Shown here in pieces: positions 1 to 10,400 of a stretch of 64,000 bases of DNA (its first letter is position 1; each line of letters opens with the position of its first letter). This DNA is from Planctomycetaceae bacterium (GTDB lineage: Bacteria; Planctomycetota; Phycisphaerae; Phycisphaerales; UBA1924). The stretch is taken from positions 25,662 through 89,661 of the forward strand of contig JAJTDF010000003.1 of assembly GCA_021294835.1 (NCBI GenBank). The letters are read 5' to 3'. Position numbers and translations under genes: made by a program. The notes below the pieces were generated by a model. The model was not told the origin of the DNA. It made no database searches and saw only the letters and a list, made by a program, of their open reading frames with translations.

Positions 1-2037
1 CGCCCGCCCCACGATCTGCTGGGCCACCGCCTCCATCCGCTCCGGGACGTCGTTGGCGGTCACCATCATCTCCACGCCGAACTGCCCGGCCCCCGGCAGC
101 GGCGGCGGAAGCACCGGAATCGCCCGCACCGCCGCCACCGACGACACCGCCCCGAACGCCTGCTGCTGCACCTGGAACGAGCTCGCCTCGCGGCTGCTCC
201 AGTTCTTCAGCAGAGCCCCGCCGAAGCCGAACGACGGCTGCAGGATGCTGAAGGTCTGCACCGTGTCCGGCAGCGCCAGCATCCGCTGCGAGACCTCGGT
301 CGCCGCCCGCCGCATCGCATCCAGCGAGGCGTCCGGCGGATTCTGCAGGATGAAGAACACGAAGCCCTCGTCCTCGGTTGGCGCCAGCTCCTTGCTGCTC
401 AGGCGGTACATCGGAATCGCCGCAATCGCCACCAGCACGGTGGCCAGAGCCATCGACCAGCGCATCTGCAGCGTCGTGTCCAGTACGCGGCCGTACAGCG
501 CCCGCAGCCGGTCGAACCGCCCATTCACCCAGCGGGCAAAGCCGCTTTCCCGCCCCTTCTCGCTGGCCAGATACGCGCTCATCACCGGTGAAAGGGTCAG
601 CGCCACCACGCCGCTCACGATCACCGCCGCCGCCAGCGTGAAGGCGAACTCCTTGAACAGCACGCCCGTCAGCCCGGCCTGAAAGCCGATGGGGGCGTAG
701 ACGGCCGCCAGCGTGATGGTCATCGAGATCACCGGCGAAAGCAGTTCCCTCGCGCCCGTCAGGGCCGCCTGCAGCCGCCCCATCCCGTCGCGGAGGTGCC
801 GCTCCACGTTCTCCACCATCACGATCGCGTCGTCCACCACCAGTCCCACGGCCAGCACGATCGCCAGGATCGTGAGCAGGTTCAGCGAAAAACCCAGCAC
901 CAGCATCACCAGACACGCCCCCACCAGCGACACCGGAATGGCGATCAGCGGGACCAGCACCGTCCGCAGCGAACCCATGAACAGGAAGACGATCAGCCCG
1001 ACAATGGCCACCGTCTCCGCCAGCGTTTTGGAGATCTCCTTGATGGCGTTGTTCATGTAGAACGTGCCGTCAAACGCCAGGATCATGTCGACGCCGGTCG
1101 GCAGCGCTGGCCGCACCCGCTCCATCGTCGCACGCAGCCGCTCGGCCACCTCCAGTTCGTTGGCGCTCGGCAGCGGCCAGACCGACAGGTAGATCGCCGG
1201 TCTGCCGTTCAGCCCCGTCTCTGAGATCGCCTCCTCGCTGCCCAGTTCCACCCGGGCCACGTCCCGCAGCCGCACGATCACCCCGTTCTCCTCCCGGATG
1301 ATCAATCGTTGGAAGTCCTCCACCGAGCGAAGGTCCGTGTCCGTCAGCAGGTCCACCTGCACATCCGCGTTCTTGCTGGTCCCCACCGAGGCCAGAAAGT
1401 TGTTCCGCGACAGCGCACGCTGCACCTCCAGCGGCGTGACGTCCAGCGCCGTCAGCCGCTCGCGATCCAGCCAGATCCGCATGGCCAGATTCCGCGGCCC
1501 TTCAATATCCACGCGCTGCACGCCCTCGATAGTCGAGAACGCCGGCTGAACCTGCCGCGAGAGCATGTCGGTCAGTTGCATCAGGTCCATGCGGTCGCTG
1601 GTGAAACTGACGTAGAACGTCGCGTACGGGCGGTCGGTCCGCTGGATGTTCACCACCGGCGATTCCGCCTCCTGGGGCAGTTCGCTGCGGACCTGGTTGA
1701 GCCGTGCGGATATCTCAGCCAGGGCCGCGTTGGACGGGTGGTTCAGCCGCAGGCGAACGGTGATGGTGCTCAGCCCGGCGATCGAGGTACTTTCGATGTA
1801 GTCGATGCCGTCGATGGCCGCCACCGCCCGCTCGATCGGCGTGGAGATGAAGCCCCGCACCGTTTCGGCCGAGGCGCCGATGTACGCGGTGGTGATCACC
1901 ACCGACGAACTCTCGATCCGCGGATACTGCCTCACCGGCAAGAGCGAGATGGCCCGGAACCCGATGGCCAGAATGACCAGGTTGACCACCACGGCCAGAA
2001 CCGGCTTGCGGATGAAGATGTCGGTGAGGGCTTTCAT
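1..2037 (-). CDS. Efflux RND transporter permease subunit (AcrB/MexF-like), C-terminus truncated by window edge
   Basis: - strand frame from ATG at 2037 reads MKALTDIFIRKPVLAVVVNLVILAIGFRAISLLPVRQYPRIESSSVVITTAYIGASAETVRGFISTPIERAVAAIDGIDYIESTS..., the typical RND N-terminus, and stays open to the window edge. It is missing from the ORF track because it has no stop in the window. Confidence 0.93.
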   Translation of the reverse strand, partial: MKALTDIFIRKPVLAVVVNLVILAIGFRAISLLPVRQYPRIESSSVVITTAYIGASAETVRGFISTPIERAVAAIDGIDYIESTSIAGLSTITVRLRLNHPSNAALAEISARLNQVRSELPQEAESPVVNIQRTDRPYATFYVSFTSDRMDLMQLTDMLSRQVQPAFSTIEGVQRVDIEGPRNLAMRIWLDRERLTALDVTPLEVQRALSRNNFLASVGTSKNADVQVDLLTDTDLRSVEDFQRLIIREENGVIVRLRDVARVELGSEEAISETGLNGRPAIYLSVWPLPSANELEVAERLRATMERVRPALPTGVDMILAFDGTFYMNNAIKEISKTLAETVAIVGLIVFLFMGSLRTVLVPLIAIPVSLVGACLVMLVLGFSLNLLTILAIVLAVGLVVDDAIVMVENVERHLRDGMGRLQAALTGARELLSPVISMTITLAAVYAPIGFQAGLTGVLFKEFAFTLAAAVIVSGVVALTLSPVMSAYLASEKGRESGFARWVNGRFDRLRALYGRVLDTTLQMRWSMALATVLVAIAAIPMYRLSSKELAPTEDEGFVFFILQNPPDASLDAMRRAATEVSQRMLALPDTVQTFSILQPSFGFGGALLKNWSSREASSFQVQQQAFGAVSSVAAVRAIPVLPPPLPGAGQFGVEMMVTANDVPERMEAVAQQIVGRA

Positions 2038-2219
2038 GGAGCTGTTCCGCGACCCCCGGGACCCATCCTGACACACGCCCGCCCCCGCACACCACCCTGC
2101 CGCAGTCTTCCCCCGCACGCCACCGCCCGACTCCACACCCTGCATCCACACCGCGTCACCGGTCCGCTGACAGCCGAAACACGGCCACCACGCTCACCGC
2201 CAGCCAGCCACGCCCGGGA

Positions 2220-3512
2220 TCATTTGCCGGCGGTCGGCTGCGGCTCGCCCGCGCCCGGGGCCGCTGATCCGGCCGGTCCGCCCGTGGCCCCGCCCGCGGG
2301 CACCTCCGCCACCAGCGCACCCTCGAACAGCTTGAAGCTGCCGTCGGCCGCCACCTTGTCCCCTTCGTTCAATCCGCTCAGCACGATGGTCCGGTTGCCC
2401 ACCGCCGGGCCGAGTTTCACCAGCCGCTGGCGGGCCCGCTGCTTGGCGGGGTCCTTCGGGTCCGGCCCGACCATGAAGACGTGGTCGCCGAACGAGGCCC
2501 GTCGCACCGCTGTGCTCGGCACCGTCAGCATTCTCTGCTCATCCCCCACTGGCACCGAGATGTCCACGAACATGCCCGGCTTCAGCCGCCCGGCCGAGTT
2601 GTCCACCACGCCCCGCACGCGAACGTTCCGCGTCCCGCTGTCCACTGTTGCATCAATCGCCGACACCGTGATGGTCACCGGTTCGGCCCCCAGCACCTCC
2701 GACACCGCCTGCACCGCATCGCCCACCTTCACCCGGCTGATCTGCTCCTGAGGGATGGCGAAGTCCAGGAAGATGTCCGGCGTGATCTCCTGCAGGGCCA
2801 CCACCTGAGAACCTTCGGCCAGATACTGCCCCGGATGCGTCGACCGGATGCCCGCTCTGGCCTGGAATGGCGCCCTGATGGTCTTCTTGGCGATCTGCGC
2901 CTGCACTTGGGTCACCCGCGCCCGCGACTGATCCAGTTCCGCCGACACCCGCTGTACCGTCGCCCGCTCGCGCTCCATGTCCGCTCTGGCCCGGTCCAGG
3001 TTCGCCGCAGCCCGGTCAACATCGCTGCGGGCCACTGCCGCCGATTGGCTGGCCTGCTGATTCCGCTCCAGTTCCGCCTGTGCAAAGCGAACATCCACCT
3101 CCGCCACCTTCACGTTCGCCTGCGCCACCTCCAGCGCCGCCTCGGCCAGCCGCACCGCCGCTTGTGCCGCCACCAGATCCGCCCGCTCGCTGGTGGCGTC
3201 CAGCCGCAGCAATTCCTCACCCGCATCCACCGTCACGCCGGAGTCAAAGCCGACATATTCAACCACGCCGGCCAGTTCATTGCTGACCATCACCGACCGC
3301 TTGGCCACCACATTGCCCACAAGCCTCGCCGTCGGCCGCCAGGCCGTCCGCTCCGCAGAGACCGTCACCACCGCCGTCGGCATCTCCGGCATCTGCTGCT
3401 GCACTGCCGACTGATTCATCCAATGCCGCCACCACGCCACACCGCCTGCAGTGACCGCCAGGAGGCCGAACATGACCCCAATCCCGACAACACGCTTGGT
3501 ATCCAACTGCAT
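2220..3512 (-). CDS. Efflux RND transporter periplasmic adaptor subunit (HlyD/MFP family)
   Basis: ORF 2220..3551; N-terminal TM then SVMVSNELAGVVEYVGFDSGVTVDAGEELLRLD lipoyl half, coiled-coil hairpin and GLKPGMFVDISVPV barrel. Start MQLDTKRVVG chosen. Directly upstream of the RND permease. Confidence 0.9.
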   Translation of the reverse strand: MQLDTKRVVGIGVMFGLLAVTAGGVAWWRHWMNQSAVQQQMPEMPTAVVTVSAERTAWRPTARLVGNVVAKRSVMVSNELAGVVEYVGFDSGVTVDAGEELLRLDATSERADLVAAQAAVRLAEAALEVAQANVKVAEVDVRFAQAELERNQQASQSAAVARSDVDRAAANLDRARADMERERATVQRVSAELDQSRARVTQVQAQIAKKTIRAPFQARAGIRSTHPGQYLAEGSQVVALQEITPDIFLDFAIPQEQISRVKVGDAVQAVSEVLGAEPVTITVSAIDATVDSGTRNVRVRGVVDNSAGRLKPGMFVDISVPVGDEQRMLTVPSTAVRRASFGDHVFMVGPDPKDPAKQRARQRLVKLGPAVGNRTIVLSGLNEGDKVAADGSFKLFEGALVAEVPAGGATGGPAGSAAPGAGEPQPTAGK

Positions 3513-3800
3513 GCTCCTCCCCGCCCGCAGGGCCTTGCCGGCCGCACGCACGGCCGTCGCAGCCCGTGCAGGGGAACATTCTTGACGGACCGAACCGAAC
3601 GGTCAACAAACAGCCGGCAGAAACCACGCCCCCCGCTGCCGCTCTTGCGCGGTCTTTACCCCAGACTCGGCTGATTTTGCCGCACAGCCCTCAAGTGTGC
3701 CGATTGCCCTTTCACGCCCGGGACGACGGCTGTGTAGCCAACGACCACGGGCGAACGTCCAACCAACGGTCAGAAGAGCCGTTTTTCAGGAGAGCCACGC

Positions 3801-4292
3801 ATGGCAGACAACAACACAGGCAAGGAAATGACCGTCATCGGCGCCGACACCCTGATCCGGGGCGAGATGACCTTCACCGGCTCGGCCCGCATCCTCGGCC
3901 GCTTTGAAGGCAAAATCCACTCCCAGGGCCGTGTCGAGATCGGTCAGACCGCTGAGTGCAAGGCCAGCGTCGAGGCCGGCACCATCATCGTCGACGGCGT
4001 CATCGAGGGCGACGTCATCGCCCACGAGCGACTGGAACTTCGAGGCACCTCCCAGATCCGCGGCGATCTCACCGCCGCCAAGCTCGTCGCCAGTGAGGGC
4101 GCCAGCTTCACCGGTCAGTGCTCCGTCGGCGCTGAGGCCGTCAAGAACGTCAAGAGCATGGGTGATGCCGCCCTTCGCGCCCCCGTCCGCACTTCGGTCA
4201 CCACCACCGCCGACGGCGACAACGTCATCGCCGGGCTGGAAAGCAAGCTCGCCGGCTTCGCCCGTTCCAAGGCCGTCGCCGCCGCCGAGTAA
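3801..4292 (+). CDS. Bactofilin (polymer-forming cytoskeletal protein)
   Basis: MTVIGADTLIRGEMTFTGSARILGRFEGKIHSQGRVEIGQTAECKASVEAGTIIVDGVIEGDVIAHERLEL: repeated short beta-solenoid rungs typical of bactofilins. Confidence 0.9.
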   Translation: MADNNTGKEMTVIGADTLIRGEMTFTGSARILGRFEGKIHSQGRVEIGQTAECKASVEAGTIIVDGVIEGDVIAHERLELRGTSQIRGDLTAAKLVASEGASFTGQCSVGAEAVKNVKSMGDAALRAPVRTSVTTTADGDNVIAGLESKLAGFARSKAVAAAE

Positions 4293-4479
4293 TCGCCGCT
4301 CGACCCGCTCTGCTGCGGGTTGAACACGTGACTTCTCTCTCCTCCTCGTCCCGATGCGGCCCCTGCCGCACGGGGACGGGGCGGCCGCCCCGGGCATTCC
4401 GCACGGAGCTTCCGCCCCGTTCCCGTGCCAGACACATCCGCACACGGCACGACCCGAGGCGCCCAAGGAGCCGTCCGCG

Positions 4480-4935
4480 ATGCCCTCCGGTGCACACTCA
4501 ATGACCAAGCCTCTCACCCGCGTGGTCCGGTGCCTGCACTGTGCCGCGGCGTTTCGGGTTCCCGACGCCGCCACCGTGCTCACCTGCCCGACGTGCTACC
4601 AGCGCGTTCGGGTTGAGGATGTCGTGGTTGAAAACGAGCTGGTGCTCCCCAGGCTCGAAACCTGCGGACGCATCGTCATCCGCCGACGCGGACGCCTCTA
4701 CACCCGGCTTGGTGTCCGTGCCAGCCTCGGCGTCGAGGTTCTGGGCGAACTTCAAGCCGAAACCGTCAACAGTTGCCGAGTCTACATAGGCCCGCAAGCC
4801 ACTTTCAGGGGCGACTGCCAGGCCGGAGGCATCACCGTAGAAACCGGAGCCACGATCCTCGGCGGCCGTTTTCAGATCGACCGCAACCTCCTGGACCCTT
4901 CCGAAACCCACACCGCCGCCTCCTGCAGGGCCTGA
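4480..4935 (+). CDS. Zinc-ribbon plus bactofilin-like beta-solenoid protein (start 4480 or 4501)
   Basis: RCLHCAAAFRVPDAATVLTCPTCYQRVRV (two CxxC) followed by RIVIRRRGRLYTRLGVRASLGVEVLGELQAETVNSCRVYIGPQATFRGDCQAGGITVETGATILGGRFQI. Confidence 0.7.
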   Translation: MPSGAHSMTKPLTRVVRCLHCAAAFRVPDAATVLTCPTCYQRVRVEDVVVENELVLPRLETCGRIVIRRRGRLYTRLGVRASLGVEVLGELQAETVNSCRVYIGPQATFRGDCQAGGITVETGATILGGRFQIDRNLLDPSETHTAASCRA

Positions 4936-5086
4936 TCCGCTGCAATCCGGGCAAACACCCCCCTTGGCTTGCACCGCTCCTGAGGAACCGCCGACCGATG
5001 CTCCTGCTTGACGGTGTCGCGCCGCTCCGCTGTGAGCCTTGCCATACGCCGGGCCTTCGTCCTGATCACCCTCACCACGATCACCC

Positions 5087-6499
5087 ATGCCTCCCATCTC
5101 CGCCCAGAATGCGACGAACCCGACCGGATCGGATGTGATCCGCGAGGTGTTCCTCTCCCCGCGGGTGGTGGACCGCGAGGCCTTCAACGAGTATGCCACT
5201 CAGCTCCGTCGGCTGATCGAGCAGACCGCCGAACACGCCGGCCAGCTCCGCAACGCCGCTGACGACGCCAACACCGCCCAGCAGAATCTGCTGGCTTCGG
5301 CCGCTCGCAACCAGCCGAAGGTCGAGGCCGCCCTGAAGACGCTCGCCGCCATTGAGGCCCGCAGCCTTGGCGTGGAGCGGCTGATCAAGCAAGCCGAGAC
5401 CCAAGCCGCCAGACTGGCCGAGCTCGAAGCTCATGCCGGAAGGGTGCTTGAGGATCGTCTGGGCGAAGTCGCCGCCACCGTGGAACGGCACGTTTCCGAC
5501 GGCCTGGAGCGCATCGCCGCTGCCGCGGAACAGAGCACTGCGTCGCTCACCGCTCAACGAGAGGCCGCTCAGACCCAGATCAAGCTGGCAGCTGAGGACT
5601 CCGCCGCCCTGATCAGCACTGCCGCCGCCGCCGCCGAGAGCCGCTACGCCGAGATTCGATCCGAGGCTGCCCGGGTGATGCAGGAGGCCCAGGCGAAAGC
5701 GGCCGAACTCAGCGCCCTTCACAGTGCAGCGCTGGCCGAGACCGAGCGTCGTCTCCTGACGCTGGCCGAGGTCGCCGACCGCAAGATGGCTCAGCTCAAC
5801 GCCACCGGCGACCGCATCAGCCAGCAATTCAACTCCCTGCTCGCCCGGGCGGAGGCCCTGCTGCTGGATGACCCGCAGACCGGCGCGCCTTCCCCTGCCT
5901 CCACACTGCCCGCCCTGGTCAAACAGGCCGAGCACCTCAGCGACGATGCCGGGTTCGCCACCCGCCAGCTCGCGGCCGTCCGCCAGCAGGCCGACCTCGC
6001 CCGCGAGCTGCTCGGCAAGAGCATCCTGACCGCCGCCGAACAACTCGACATGCTCGCCGCCGAAGCCGACAAACTCAAAGCCGGCGTCGGCGACCTTCGC
6101 CACGCCGCCGCCACCGCCGCCGAGAGCGCCGCTCACCGGAAAGCCGAGATCACCGCGGCCCTTCAGGGCCCGCTGGTCGAGATCGAATCGATTGGTGATG
6201 AACTGCGCCAGCGTCTGACCGACGCCATGCGACAGGTGCAGGAAGCCGAGGCCCGCTCGCGGCAACTGGGCGGAGACACCAAGACCGTTGTCGACATGCT
6301 CAGCGGTCTGGTCGACAAGCTCGAACCCTGGCGCCCGCTCCTGATCGAGCAGAAACCCGGCGAACTGCCCGCCCCGCTGGCCAAGCTCATTCAGGAAGTG
6401 CAGGGCAAACTCGCCGCAGACCTCGCCCGAGTTGCCGATGGGCTGGGCGGCATCTTCGGCCGCACCAGCGATCTGGCCAAGAGCCTCTCCAAGCCGTAA
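5087..6499 (+). CDS. Long coiled-coil protein of unknown function
   Basis: 470 aa Ala/Glu/Gln-rich heptad-like sequence; downstream of the bactofilin pair in the same orientation. Confidence 0.75.
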   Translation: MPPISAQNATNPTGSDVIREVFLSPRVVDREAFNEYATQLRRLIEQTAEHAGQLRNAADDANTAQQNLLASAARNQPKVEAALKTLAAIEARSLGVERLIKQAETQAARLAELEAHAGRVLEDRLGEVAATVERHVSDGLERIAAAAEQSTASLTAQREAAQTQIKLAAEDSAALISTAAAAAESRYAEIRSEAARVMQEAQAKAAELSALHSAALAETERRLLTLAEVADRKMAQLNATGDRISQQFNSLLARAEALLLDDPQTGAPSPASTLPALVKQAEHLSDDAGFATRQLAAVRQQADLARELLGKSILTAAEQLDMLAAEADKLKAGVGDLRHAAATAAESAAHRKAEITAALQGPLVEIESIGDELRQRLTDAMRQVQEAEARSRQLGGDTKTVVDMLSGLVDKLEPWRPLLIEQKPGELPAPLAKLIQEVQGKLAADLARVADGLGGIFGRTSDLAKSLSKP

Positions 6500-6648
6500 A
6501 CCGCCATCAGGCCGGCGGCCCTGCATCGCCGCCCCCACTCCCACCGTTGGCATGCATCGGCCGGCGTTTCTCGCCTCGCGCGACGATCAGCGCTCTGACC
6601 TGGCTCGCACATGTCCGGCCTCGGGGTACCATGGGCAAAGGAGAGTCC

Positions 6649-7239
6649 ATGGTCCCCTTCGCTCCGTCCGGCCACATCCTCATCACCGCCGCCCGCCTGA
6701 CCGCCTCAGCTGGTCTCGCCAGTGCCCTGCTGCTCTCGGCCTGCGCCTCAAACACCACCCCGACCCCGGCCGCCAGCACCTTCCAGATGCCCGCTTCCGC
6801 CAAGCCGATCGAGGCGATGTCTCCCCTGGCGTTCATGACCGGACGCTGGATGGCCGTGAACCCCAATGGCACGCTGAATGAGGAGCACTGGATGTCCCCG
6901 CGGGGCAACCACCTGCTGGGCACCTTCCGCCAGGTGCGCCGCGACGGCAAGCCTGCCCTCATTGAAATCTCGCTCATCACGGCCGAGGCCGATGGGGTCA
7001 AGCTTCGTCTCCGCCATCTGCACACCAATCTTGAGGTGCCCGAACGCCGCAAGGACGTGAACGTCTTCACCCTCATGTCAGCCGCCAACAACCGGGCCGA
7101 GTTTGCCGGCACTGGGGCCGCTCAGGATGTGCAGGCGGTGGTTTACGAGCTCACCGGTCCCAACCAGCTCACCATGTCCGTCCGGTTCGCCCCCACCAGC
7201 AAGGAAAAGGGCTACTCCACCGTCTACACCCGCGAGTAA
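6649..7239 (+). CDS. DUF6265-like secreted lipoprotein
   Basis: ATG at 6649 preceded by AAAGGAGAG; lipobox LLLSAC; SPLAFMTGRWMAVNPNGTLNEEHWMSPRGNHLLGTFRQVRRDGKPALIEISLI resembles DUF6265 proteins. Confidence 0.65.
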   Translation: MVPFAPSGHILITAARLTASAGLASALLLSACASNTTPTPAASTFQMPASAKPIEAMSPLAFMTGRWMAVNPNGTLNEEHWMSPRGNHLLGTFRQVRRDGKPALIEISLITAEADGVKLRLRHLHTNLEVPERRKDVNVFTLMSAANNRAEFAGTGAAQDVQAVVYELTGPNQLTMSVRFAPTSKEKGYSTVYTRE

Positions 7240-7403
7240 GCCGGACCGACCGCCATCGGGAACCAACCTGACCGGTCTGCGGGCCGCCCGGCTGCCTGCG
7301 GCCTTCAGTAGCTCCGCATCTGCCTTCAGGCGGCCCCGGGGCTGAAGCCGCTCGCTGCCCGTCCACGTTCACCCGAGCCTCCTGCCCACTGCTGTCAAAG
7401 AAA

Positions 7404-7431
7404 AAGCCCCGATCCCAAAGGACCGGGGCTT
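7404..7431 (-). terminator. Rho-independent terminator, 3' of the giant gene
   Basis: AAGCCCCGATCC-CAAA-GGACCGGGGCTT stem with one mismatch; on the - strand it is followed by TTTCTTTG. Confidence 0.75.
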
Positions 7432-7473
7432 GTTGATGCACGTAAGGACCGGGCCTGTCAGGGCCGGTCGGGA

Positions 7474-10400
7474 TTACCGCACGCCGAAGATGCGGCGGAG
7501 CAGCAGCTCGCTATTCTGCTGACCGAGGAAGAACTGCGTGCCGGAGTTCACCGAACCCTGGCCGGCCAGAGCGCGGCTGAGGTTCAGGTACCGCGGGCCG
7601 GTGCCCGCGACCGTCGTCGCCGGCGGCAGCGGCTGAGCGCCGACCTCGGGAATCGGCCGCAGGGCCGCCGCGTTGCCGGTGTCGCCCATCGTGTCGGTCA
7701 CAACGGCGTCCGGGGTGGCCGGGTTGCCGTCGGTGTCGATGGTGAACAACCCGGTCGGAGCGGTGATACGCAGACCCAGCAACTCGCCGACCTGACGGCC
7801 GACGATGTACGTGAGCTGACGGATGAACCGGTCAACGCCATCAGCCGAGGGCGAGTTGCCCAGAGCGTTCAGCGACGGCATGAACACCACGCCCTGATCG
7901 GTGCGACGGGCGTTGAACGGGTCGGAGCCCTCGGTGGCCCCGAACGTGCCGTTGTTGAAGAACGCCGGCGGCTCAAAGCTGCCGGACAGGATCACCGTGC
8001 TGGTCCGATCGCGTTCGGTCGAGAAGTCGGCGGCATTGGCGCTGAACCGCACGGTGTTGGCCGGCAGATTGGTCACACTGGTCGGCGTTCCGTTGAACAG
8101 TTGGTTCAGCGAGGCGATCAAGCCCGGCTGGTTGCGGTTGGCGTTGCCATTGAGGATGTAGTCCAGGATCGACTGCGACCCGATCAGGCCGGTGAACCCG
8201 TTGATCGACGGGTCATAGGCGGCCAGATTGGTGAGGCGACCGCCGGTCTCCAGCCAGTTGACGATGGCGCCGCGGGTCTCGATGAGGATGTTCTGCGGGC
8301 GGGTCTGCGGGACCGGGCTGATCGACGCCAGCTGCACGATCTCCACGCCGTAATCCGACTGGATGGCGCCCTGCACGTACACGGCGAACGAACCGGGGCG
8401 GGTGGCCGAGCCCTGCGACGGGGGCACAGTGAACTCGATGTAGTAGTCGCCGTTGGCGTCATAGCCGTACTTGGTCGTCTCGCTCTCACCCACCACGCGG
8501 TTGGGCGTGGGGTTGAGCAGGTCGATCTCCGAGGGCGAGGCCAGCAATTGGCCGTTGGCCAATTGATCCGCAACGGTGCGTTCGAACAGACCGAACTGGA
8601 CGAATCCCCGCAGGTCACGCAGCCGCAGACCGATCTGGTTGTTCAGTTCAAACTGCTCGGGAACCTGCGAGCCGAAGTTGCCGCCGTTCTGCTGCACCTT
8701 CAGAGTTACGCGATAGCGCGTGCCGGGCAGAATGGCCTGGCCGCCGTTGAGGTTGAACACATCCACATCGGGCCGGGTCTCGCGAGGTGCGCCCTTGCCG
8801 CCGATCTCGCCCGTCGCACCGTTGACGGTCAGGATGTCGCCGTTTGCCACACCGTCGAACCGCCCCGTGGTCGGGTTGGCCCGGTACTCGATGATCTGGC
8901 CGCCGGTGGAGACGCCCCGGACGATGTCGTCCGACCGGACGGTTCCGGCACCGTTGCCCTCGAACTTGCCGTTGGCGCCGGGGTCGAGCGTGAACCGCCA
9001 CTCACCAATGGTGATCGACGGAGTCGCCGTCGGTCCGGCGAGCACCGACGGCAACTGGGCCGTCGGCGTGCCGGCGGGAGCAAAGTCGTTCGGACGGGGC
9101 GGCGTGACCAGATCGATCCCCGAGGCCGAAGCCGAGGCGATCGTGATCACATCATCCCCGTTGCCGAACACACCGTCAACGCCGGGTGTTCGGACCACGT
9201 TCATGGTGCCGGTGGTGCCCACCACCGCCGTGTTGTGCTGCAACGCCACGGAGGTGATTACGTCGTCGTTGGTCCCCAGCACGTTGTCGATGCCCGCGGC
9301 ACGGGTGACGCGTGCCAAGCCGTTGTCACCAGTGATCGTGTCGTCGGCGCCCCCCGGACCGTTGAGGTTCAGCGTGAAATCGAAGTTCACGCCCACGGTG
9401 GCCGCACGCGTCACCACGCCGGCGCCGAAGTCCGCCGGAACCGGCAGATTCGCGACGGTGTTCCCGCCGGCGACCGAGGACGCCGGCACCGTGCCCTGTC
9501 GCAGCCGATACACCACCGAGGGTCCCAGCGGAGACGCCACCGTGATGCCGTTTGCCAGTTCGCCCGCGGTGTCAAAGTCCGCTGGCACAGGAACCGAGCC
9601 CGCCGGCACCGTACTCAGCACCTTGGTATCCGGCGTGATGATGTCATCGGCAGTGTTGAAGATCCGGTCCGGACCGGCCGTCCGGGTGACCACCACGTTG
9701 TTTGCGTTGGCGCCGATGATCACGTCGTCATTGACGCCGTTGTGAATACCGCGGATGCGATCCCCGCCCGCGTCCAAGAAGAAGTCGAACGGGGCGCCGA
9801 CCGACGAATTGACGTTGACGATGTTCCCGTCGGAGAACAAGTCGCTGTAAGGCAGCGGAGCCGCCACCACCGCGTCCCGCTCCGGCAGGCCGACGGTCGA
9901 CCGCGACACCAGAGCCCCCTCGACAAAGCTCAAGGAGAGCACGCCGTTGGTGCCGAACACGATATCGTCGCCCACCAGCGGGTCCGGCGCGTTGCGGATG
10001 CCGTCGGCACCCGGCAGCAGCGTCCACGTCCACACCGAGCCGTCGCTCGAGAGTGTCCGCACGGTGCTGCCCAAGCTCGGGAAGTTCGCCAGCGAGGCCT
10101 CAGGCGCATCGGTGATCGGCACCGCCGCCGGCTCGTTGACCGACGAGGTGATCACGTCGTCACCGTCGCCGAGGATGTTGTTGGCCCCGGCGGTGCGGGT
10201 GATGACCGTGCCGATATTGGTACCGCGGATGATGTCGTCGTTCACGCCGCCGTTCAGGCCGCGGACTCCATCGGCGCCGAGGTTCAGGACGAATTGGAAA
10301 TCCGGGCCGGTTGACGCGGTGCGGGTCACCACGCTGGCGGGCGTCGCAAAGTCTGCGTTCCCCGGCAGGTTCGCCGGCGTGTTACCGCCCGCCACCGTCG

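Noticed and set aside
1309-2751. 480-aa + strand ORF
   Set aside because: Antisense to the RND permease and adaptor, which are unambiguous on -.
5081-6553. 490-aa - strand ORF opposite the coiled-coil gene
   Set aside because: Gly-rich shadow composition; the + frame has coherent heptad-like sequence and continues the bactofilin gene orientation.
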